Source of the DNA: Berberis thunbergii
Taxonomy: Eukaryota > Streptophyta > Magnoliopsida > Ranunculales > Berberidaceae
Direction: 5' to 3'
NCBI GenBank assembly: GCA_003290165.1
Contig: QNQO01000810.1
Coordinates: forward strand, 248,001-312,000
Length of the DNA: 64,000 nucleotides
The translations under genes and the position numbers were made by a program. The stretch's first letter is position 1, and each line of letters starts with the position of its first letter. Positions 58,201-64,000 of this stretch are shown in pieces. The notes below the pieces were generated by a model that did no database searches, was not told the origin of the DNA, and saw only the letters and a list, made by a program, of their open reading frames with translations.

Positions 58201-61200
58201 TCTTGGAGCGACGCTCTTGTCTAGTTGTACCATTTAAACTTTCTATTCTAGCTCTTGCAAATGCTCACTTGCTTTTTACAGTTGGTGTATGTATAGGCTG
58301 CAGTTTGTGGATATGGGTTCATTGTGAGATTTTGGGAGAATGATTAATAGAATAGTCTTTCATAAGGAAGAATGAGAAGTTTACTGGTCATAAATTTCTT
58401 TAGAGAGCTTGAAAAATAACCAATGAGGTTTTCTTCTAATTTCATCTGATTGGGGTGGCTTGATCTTAGAAAGGTATTAGCTTATCTCCACTAAATCGTG
58501 TTGGAATCTCTATTAGCATGGTGGTAGTCCGCGTAGTCCTGTTGATAACTGAAGGGTCTCACATTGAAGCTTGATGTGGAATAGCATTTTGCACATTTGG
58601 GATGTTATCAGATGCTGGATATGTTGTCATTTCTACTCAAAACACATCTCTCGAGCCGAGAGAGAGGGGAGGGAATGGGTTTCCAATAGAATTCTTTGAA
58701 CAGTGTTGGAGTTATGTACAAAGAGTTTAAGGAGGTGATTAGAGAATTCAATAAAGCGTCTGAATACATCAGCAATCACCAGCTCACTCGGTGCCCAAGA
58801 AGAATGAAGTTAAAAAATCTCTGACTCATCTAATAAGCCTCTTGGGGATGTGCTTAGAAGATAATAGAAAGTTCCTAGCGGGAATCAGAGAATCTAGTAT
58901 GGGTCCGGTGGGTCAGTTGCAATGTGATTTAGTGATGGTTGATGGATCAGGACTCTGACAATGGAGGAAATGACATTGGCTGCTCACTATCAGAGGTTCT
59001 TGGCTTTGATTTTGAAGATGAAAACAAAGCTAGCTTATTTAGATTCTGAGGAGATGTTTGAGGAGTGGTGGGTTCGTGTAGAGTGTTTGCTGGGCATTGT
59101 CTCGGTTTAGATTTGTTGTCCTTTTGTCTTGCTAATTTGTTGGCTGCTGTTTTGTTTGTATGAGCCTGTTAGCAAGTTCGTGTTGTTGTTGATATAAGAG
59201 TCTTTTGTCTGTGTGTTTGCGCTGAGGTTCCTGTCATGAAACTCTGCGGGGTTTCATTGTAATCTCGTTGGATTATTAATGAAAATTTGTCTTAATTTCT
59301 CCTTGATTTCTCCATTTTTCAAAATGCCCTAATTTTGAAACCTTTGCAGCGTTTCAGTCTCAACTTCAAGGCAGGATTAATAATGCCCTAATTCTCCATC
59401 TTTCAAAATGCAACAGCTCCTCGTAGACAGATTCTCTGCAGCATGTTGATGGCCAACGTCTCCTTGTTCTTGTTTTCTAGAGATTTTAATGGTCTCCTTG
59501 AAACTCATTGCATTCTGTGAAGGCCTTTGATAGCAAAGTTGGGAATTTAATGATTACATTCTTGGCTGCATTGGTTTTGATGATAAATGGCCACCTTGGA
59601 TTCAAACATGCATCTTGATATCCTCTTTCTCTATTAAGATCAACTCCATAAGTTTTTTTCAACAGCTTGCATAGTATGATGGGTAAATTTCATTTGATCT
59701 CTTGGGAAGAAGTGTGCTTGAACAAAGGTCAATGGGTACCCAACATTAAATGTGCTCATGCTATGAAAAGAGATTTACTTCAAAAGTGGATTTGTAGATT
59801 TGCAATAGAACCAAACGCACGCATTATGGAGGACCATATATGCAGAAAATGTGGCCTCAGGTTGGTTCATAAAAAACGCCAACTCTCCTCAATGTTTGCA
59901 GTTTCTGGATATCAAAATTCATGACTCAACAAGATTTGCAATAGGGTGCTTGGAAATCATTTCTGCCACCAAGTTAGCTGTCTCGAAATGACAACTTTGA
60001 ATTGGCTTCCCTAATGACAACTCGTAGCCGGAATCTCTTGCTAAGGGAGGGACCTTGGTGAATGGGAGATTCAAGAGTTTGCCAACTTGACAAGATTACA
60101 AAAGGGGTTGTGCTCAACGAAGGATGATAGAATTAAATCGAAGGAGGTTGATAGAGGATTCATTGTTAGATCCTTTTATGACTTGTTGAGCACAAGTGCA
60201 AACCACTTTATTCCCAAGAACGGCAATAAAGAGCAGTGTAAGAAGATCTGGATTTGTAAAACCTTGCCAAGGGATGTCGTCTTTTCTTGGCCTGTTTGTG
60301 CAGTAAACAAGAAGAGTCAACTGATAGTTCAATGATGAAGTGCAACTCTGTAAGGCTATTTGGCAAATTTTCATCTCAAAATTTGGTGATATGAGAATTC
60401 TCCAAGGACCAATAAATACGTGGTTGATGGAGTGGAAGAGAATTAATCATATGAATTCATGCTACAGTTGAAGCTAGCACTTTTTTGCCCTTCTAGGATG
60501 TGATGCTCTGTCATCCTAGAGTTGGGGTTGAGACACAAGAGAGAGGAAAGCTTGCTAGCTCTACAATTTTCAAGGGCCGGACAGCGCTAATTAGGAAGTG
60601 GAATTAACAGTTCCTTCTGATTGTTCACCTCTGACCCAAGATATAGATCCCTCAAATCTAAGTATACATGGTCTGAGGTTGATCTGGAGGATGTGGATGG
60701 AATTGATTTTGACTCTATGTTGAGCTTTAAATTCACTTTGTCCTGATCCCCTGATGGAAGCACGATCCAGTTCACAAATTTGGTAGGTTTTTGGGTTGAT
60801 ATGCTTTCTGCGTGGAGATCCAGACATCCCATTGACCCTGTTGATCTCAGCTTGCTAGAGTTCGGGCCTTGCACGAAGGCCTCTTTAGAAAACAACCTTT
60901 ATAGAAAATTGCTCTCCAGTGAGCTTCTCTCAAGCCCAGTTGCTTTCAATCCAACTACCTTTTGAAAACAAACGTTGATTTGCCTTGCCACTAACAGTTT
61001 AATCGTGTCAATTATAAAAAATTTCACCTCAACTTATATATATGTTTTTTTTTATTTGTTCGAAACTTAGAGATTCTATGAAGTTGCTGTGGATTAAAAT
61101 TTTTGAAGCCCCCTCTTCAAGTTATCCTAGAGAAGTAATATGCTCAGTCAATGTGATAAAAGATGAGGAAACTAATTTCCATGGATTTGTTTGCGGCAGC

Positions 61201-62565
61201 GACTCTTGAAATTTCCTCCAATCCAATTGAGAATTTATTGACAAACTTCTCATGTTGTAATTAATATATTGATAAACTTAACAAAATATTGACCTCTGAG
61301 TGGATCATATCATCTAAATTTTCATTTTATTGCACTATATAAACTATTATGGTTATTCTGGGAAACATTCTCATGTAGTCAGAAAAAAAATTTCATTTGT
61401 TCAAAGGTAGTATGTTTGTATTCTTTCCATTGTAGTTAAGGCGTTGAGGCGGACATGCCTAAAAATGCCTCAGGCATGAGGCGAGGCGGTCGCCTCACTT
61501 CACTGAAGCGGCTTTAACTTTTGTAAAGATTTTTTTATAATATATTGAAACATATTAGCATAGTATTATACATCATCATTTTGATAAGTATCATAAGCAT
61601 ATATGTACAAAAAGTGACACAACTACGTAGAATAAATATTTTTTAAGGATTTTTTATAATAAATTGAAACACATCAGCATAGTAGTGTACATCATCATTT
61701 TGATAAGTATCATAAACAAATATGTACAAAAAGTGACAATTACCTAAAATCAAAATGAAAATATAATAAAGTTGCATAGCATAGCGAAAAGATGTACTAC
61801 ATAAGTGTCAAGTAACTTGCAAACATTCACTAAATCATTAAAAATCAATAATCTTGAAAGAATAGAAACTTGAGAATATTGAACATTTGTTAGAAGAAAT
61901 TGTTGGTAAAAATTCACAAGTATAATCATTAATATTGGTATTCCAAAAGTATAAAAATCATTTAACTAAGCTATGAAAAATCAAGATTGGTGTTGATCAC
62001 ATATTGATCAAACAATGGTATGTTTTCTCCAAAAAATAATATAAAAAGTGTGACAAATTTATCAAAACTTAAAAACGTTTTATCTTGTTTTTATCAAATT
62101 GATAAAATATTACACCAAGAAACATAAAACTTTATTATAGAGTGGGTTGCAACCTCTTTTTGCTACAATTAGGCTGCAAATGGGTTGCAATTGGGCTGGC
62201 TACAACCAGTTTACCGCACCGCATTTCCTCATTTTGAGGCGAAATTTTGTAAAACGCCTTGAGGCGCACTTCAGGCGTGCCTAGGCGGTCGCCTTGATTA
62301 CATTGATTCTTTCTAGATGTTGCAAGGATTGATCTATCCGTTAATCTTATTGCAGGATGAGAAGGATAAGAAAATCCAGGAATTATCTTCTGAACTGAAT
62401 CGTGCTAATCGGAAATTGGCAGCATGTCAGGAGCAGTTATCTGTATTCATGAAACTTTTGGATGAGCACACCCAACACTTAACAGGTACAGTTGCGAAAA
62501 TAGTCAATAACATTAGAGAGATCGAGTCTGACGAGCAAGAGCTTTTGATTACACATCACAGATAG
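55285..62565 (+). CDS. FAR1-domain protein, FRF type, with a 6.7-kb coding intron
   Basis: Predicted nuclear DNA-binding regulator. Coding exons 55285-55683 and 62356-62565 give 202 residues. The donor (CCG before GTTAGT) and acceptor (TTATTGCAG before GATGAG) are both phase 0. The FAR1 domain spans about residues 20-125, with AFESEDAAKLFYDDYARRVGF and zinc ligands C68, C95, H118 and H120. Residues 134-190 are a coiled coil starting DEKDKKIQEL, at the same junction as in the minus-strand paralogue (18241-19417). No MULE or SWIM domain. The exon opens after an acceptor at 55237; the first in-frame ATG is 55285 (A at -3, G at +4). A 13-codon upstream frame (55262-55303) overlaps it. The 6672-bp intron holds two LINE remnants and a GC-ended element. 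Confidence 0.86.
55684..56079 (+). other. Start of the large coding intron, no element recognised
   Basis: AT-rich, no coding signal. Confidence 0.5.
56080..57200 (-). pseudogene. LINE remnant in the large intron: RT core
   Basis: On the minus strand, SSINGIFVKCDFSKA (about 57140), FRSKFRNWV, TATFSVNPNGS and FKASRGINRGG (57040-56920) are RT palm motifs. INNICRDLFWWTSSLSHKYH, then FISWGMICHPK (56430-56335) and frameshifted KSLWRKFI match the thumb region. The copy lacks its C-terminus and is antisense to the host gene. Confidence 0.8.
57201..58639. other. Intron sequence, no gene seen
   Basis: Possibly more decayed LINE. A GT/GGGGTGGG-rich stretch lies at about 58045-58095. Confidence 0.4.
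58640..60420 (+). pseudogene. LINE remnant(s) in the large intron
   Basis: GFPIEFFEQCWSYVQ (about 58680-58722) is like the start of RT. MGKFHLISWEEVCLNKGQ and MKRDLLQKWICRFAIEPNA (59680-59820) are the RT thumb. FIVRSFYDLLSTSANHF and KKIWICKTLPRDVVFSWPV (60160-60300) precede the zinc-finger region. A 3'-UTR-like segment at about 59080-59300 suggests two pieces or an internal insertion. Confidence 0.68.
60421..61437. other. Intron sequence, no gene seen
   Basis: Open frames on both strands at 60587-60965 carry no recognised domain and probably continue the decayed LINE region. Confidence 0.4.
61438..62295. mobile_element. GC-ended, AT-cored non-autonomous element in the large intron
   Basis: The left end AAGGCGTTGAGGCG and right end CGGTCGCCTT form a short inverted repeat. 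Both ends are dense in GAGGCG, GCCTCA and CCTAGGCG words, while the core is AT-rich. The core has a tandem duplication of ~90 bp (about 61529-61618 and 61647-61735, sharing CATCATCATTTTGATAAGTA). No clear target duplication. It ends only 60 bp before the splice acceptor at 62355. Confidence 0.55.
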
Positions 62566-63128
62566 AAATTCACATTTGAAGGTGATGCTTTTTGTATGAT
62601 TTGTTCTTTAACATGAGCTTCCCTTTTGTAGTCTACTCCCTTATCCCGACTCTGTAATGATCTCCCCTTATGTAGTGGATTTGCCTTGATTCATTGTGTC
62701 AGTAATACTTGAAGCTTATAAATTTTCATAATGTACATCTAAAGTTATAACCAAATGTTGTGAACATTTCTTCTGTGAGATTGAGATCTGTCCAAAAAGA
62801 AATCATGAAGTGAGAAAGAGTTATGAATGTTGTAATTGTCTGATCTGGTTTATTTGGAACAGAAGATGTTCAAGATTCTCGATGATGAGGAAAAACCATG
62901 TATGTCAGATGTTAAAAAATTGTCAAACTAGGCATCTCCCTATGTTTGTTCTTGCGTCAAACTGGATTCTAGTTAAGTGCTTCATTGGGAAACACAGATT
63001 TGTGTATTTCTGTGTGTTGACAAGAACAAAAAAGGTATGGTTTCTATAGCCAACAAACTCGCCCCCATAAGTGGGGTTATCTGTGCCTTTGCCATGACTG
63101 GTGCACAGATGAACTGGAGCTTTGCTAC
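62566..63128 (+). other. 3' flank of the plus-strand FAR1-domain gene
   Basis: Probable 3' UTR with no further coding motif. Small frames at 62810-63174 show no domain. Confidence 0.4.
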
Positions 63129-63286
63129 AGAGCGAGGGAGGGAGCGAGGTAAAGGGGCGAGGGATGGGTGGTAACCACCCATCCGCCTCGAGATGAGTGT
63201 ATCAGATTTGAGATGCACAATAACACTCATCTCGAGACAGATGGGTGGCTTACACCCATCCCTCGCTCCCTTTCCCTCGACCCCTA
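63129..63286. mobile_element. Foldback MITE, second member
   Basis: Left arm 63129-63197 and right arm 63226-63286 pair through GCGAGGGATGGGTG, CCACCCATC and CTCGAGATGAG. The outer sequence TCGAGGGAAAGGGAGCGAGG (minus strand) resembles TCGAGGAAACGGGCGAGG of the element at 43441. No coding capacity. Confidence 0.75.
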
Positions 63287-64000
63287 GAAATTTTCGATGA
63301 ACTGATTGACAAACTTGGAATTGCAACATAGCAACACATAGCCTGCTCTTGAATGTTGACATTGTTGCATACAATTTTCTATGTTTGAAAAGATGATGAT
63401 TCATTATCCCATTAGCATTTCTTTCACTGTTCTGAGCTTATATATATGGAATCTGATACTTCTGTTGATCAAAAAAGACTTTCTCCACGTTCCTCGGAGG
63501 CAACTGTTGCAATCCCGCTCGAGTTTGTTGACATGGTAATGAGTTGGGTGTCCATGTGAAATTCAAGTTGAGGTCTTCTTTAAATGGTGTGGAAATCGTT
63601 GCTCTCCAAAAGAATTTAATTTGTGCAAAGAAAAGAGAATCAAAGGACCAAAAGAAGCATCATTTTTATTTGTTTATAATAAAAGAGAATTAAATGTCGT
63701 TGGATGAATTCAATCCTGCAATTGAGGACACTAGTAAAATGCACTTGTACATGGATACATGGATACTGCTCGATAATTAATTAGGTGTTTAAACAAATTT
63801 TGTCGTATAACATGTATGTATCATATTAGAGAGCCAAGCCAGCCCAATACCATCCATCATTGTAGAGATGCTCATAATGGTCCACTTGAACACAATTACA
63901 TGGACAGATAACCCCCCCGTCGCTGGTCTGGCTCTTTAGATTTTTTGGTATAATTTCCAGAAAACGAGCTTATCCTCCAAAGCTTCATGTAAATAATGTT
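63287..64000. other. No gene seen
   Basis: AT-rich, no reading frame or repeat that I can support up to the window end. Confidence 0.45.

Overview
The window reads as nuclear DNA from a flowering plant, most likely a eudicot. It is AT-rich. Its only convincing host genes are two intron-containing FAR1-domain genes and a small Ser/Pro-rich gene pair. Most of the rest is layered transposable elements: Ty3/gypsy LTR elements primed by initiator tRNA-Met, L1- and RTE-type LINEs, tRNA-derived SINEs, hAT-like elements, a Mutator-like transposase fossil and foldback MITEs. There are no bacterial operons, ribosome-binding sites or CRISPR arrays. The species cannot be named from sequence alone.

Layout. 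1-11480 is a decayed gypsy element A. It enters the window at the last bases of its 5' LTR and ends with its 3' LTR. Its integrase gene is split by a 6.4 kb non-autonomous gypsy element B (3421-9864) with a perfect 5-bp target duplication, and its gag gene is split by a short RTE tail. 11.5-17.4 kb holds an unidentified coding-like fragment, a hairpin, an L1-type LINE remnant, an LTR-like piece and a hAT-type element. A FAR1-domain gene lies on the minus strand at 18.2-19.4 kb. 20-25.7 kb contains two more LINE remnants, an RTE tail and a tandem duplication. 27.2-31 kb contains a MITE, a 227-bp tandem duplication and a 191-bp tandem repeat. At 32.8 and 42.7 kb lie two copies of a small gene with a lysine-rich start and a Pro/Ser/Tyr-rich end. 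Between them sits gypsy element C (36317-42129), which carries an odd GATC-rich insertion. 43.4 kb has a foldback MITE. 45.7-48.1 kb is a Mutator-like transposase pseudogene cut by a 1-kb hAT-type element with a perfect 8-bp target duplication. From about 51.6 kb to 62.6 kb runs a second FAR1-domain gene on the plus strand, whose long introns are filled by three LINE remnants and a GC-ended element.

How it fits together. The two FAR1-domain genes encode single-domain proteins (C-C-H-H zinc module, then a coiled coil), matching the FAR1-related-sequence factor type. That family is thought to descend from Mutator-like transposases, and a true Mutator-like transposase fossil lies between the two genes. 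Every mobile-element gene here carries stops, frameshifts or lost catalytic residues, so none looks autonomous. The best candidates for something undescribed are the small Ser/Pro-rich gene pair, the foldback MITE family, the GATC-rich insertion and the non-autonomous gypsy element B.
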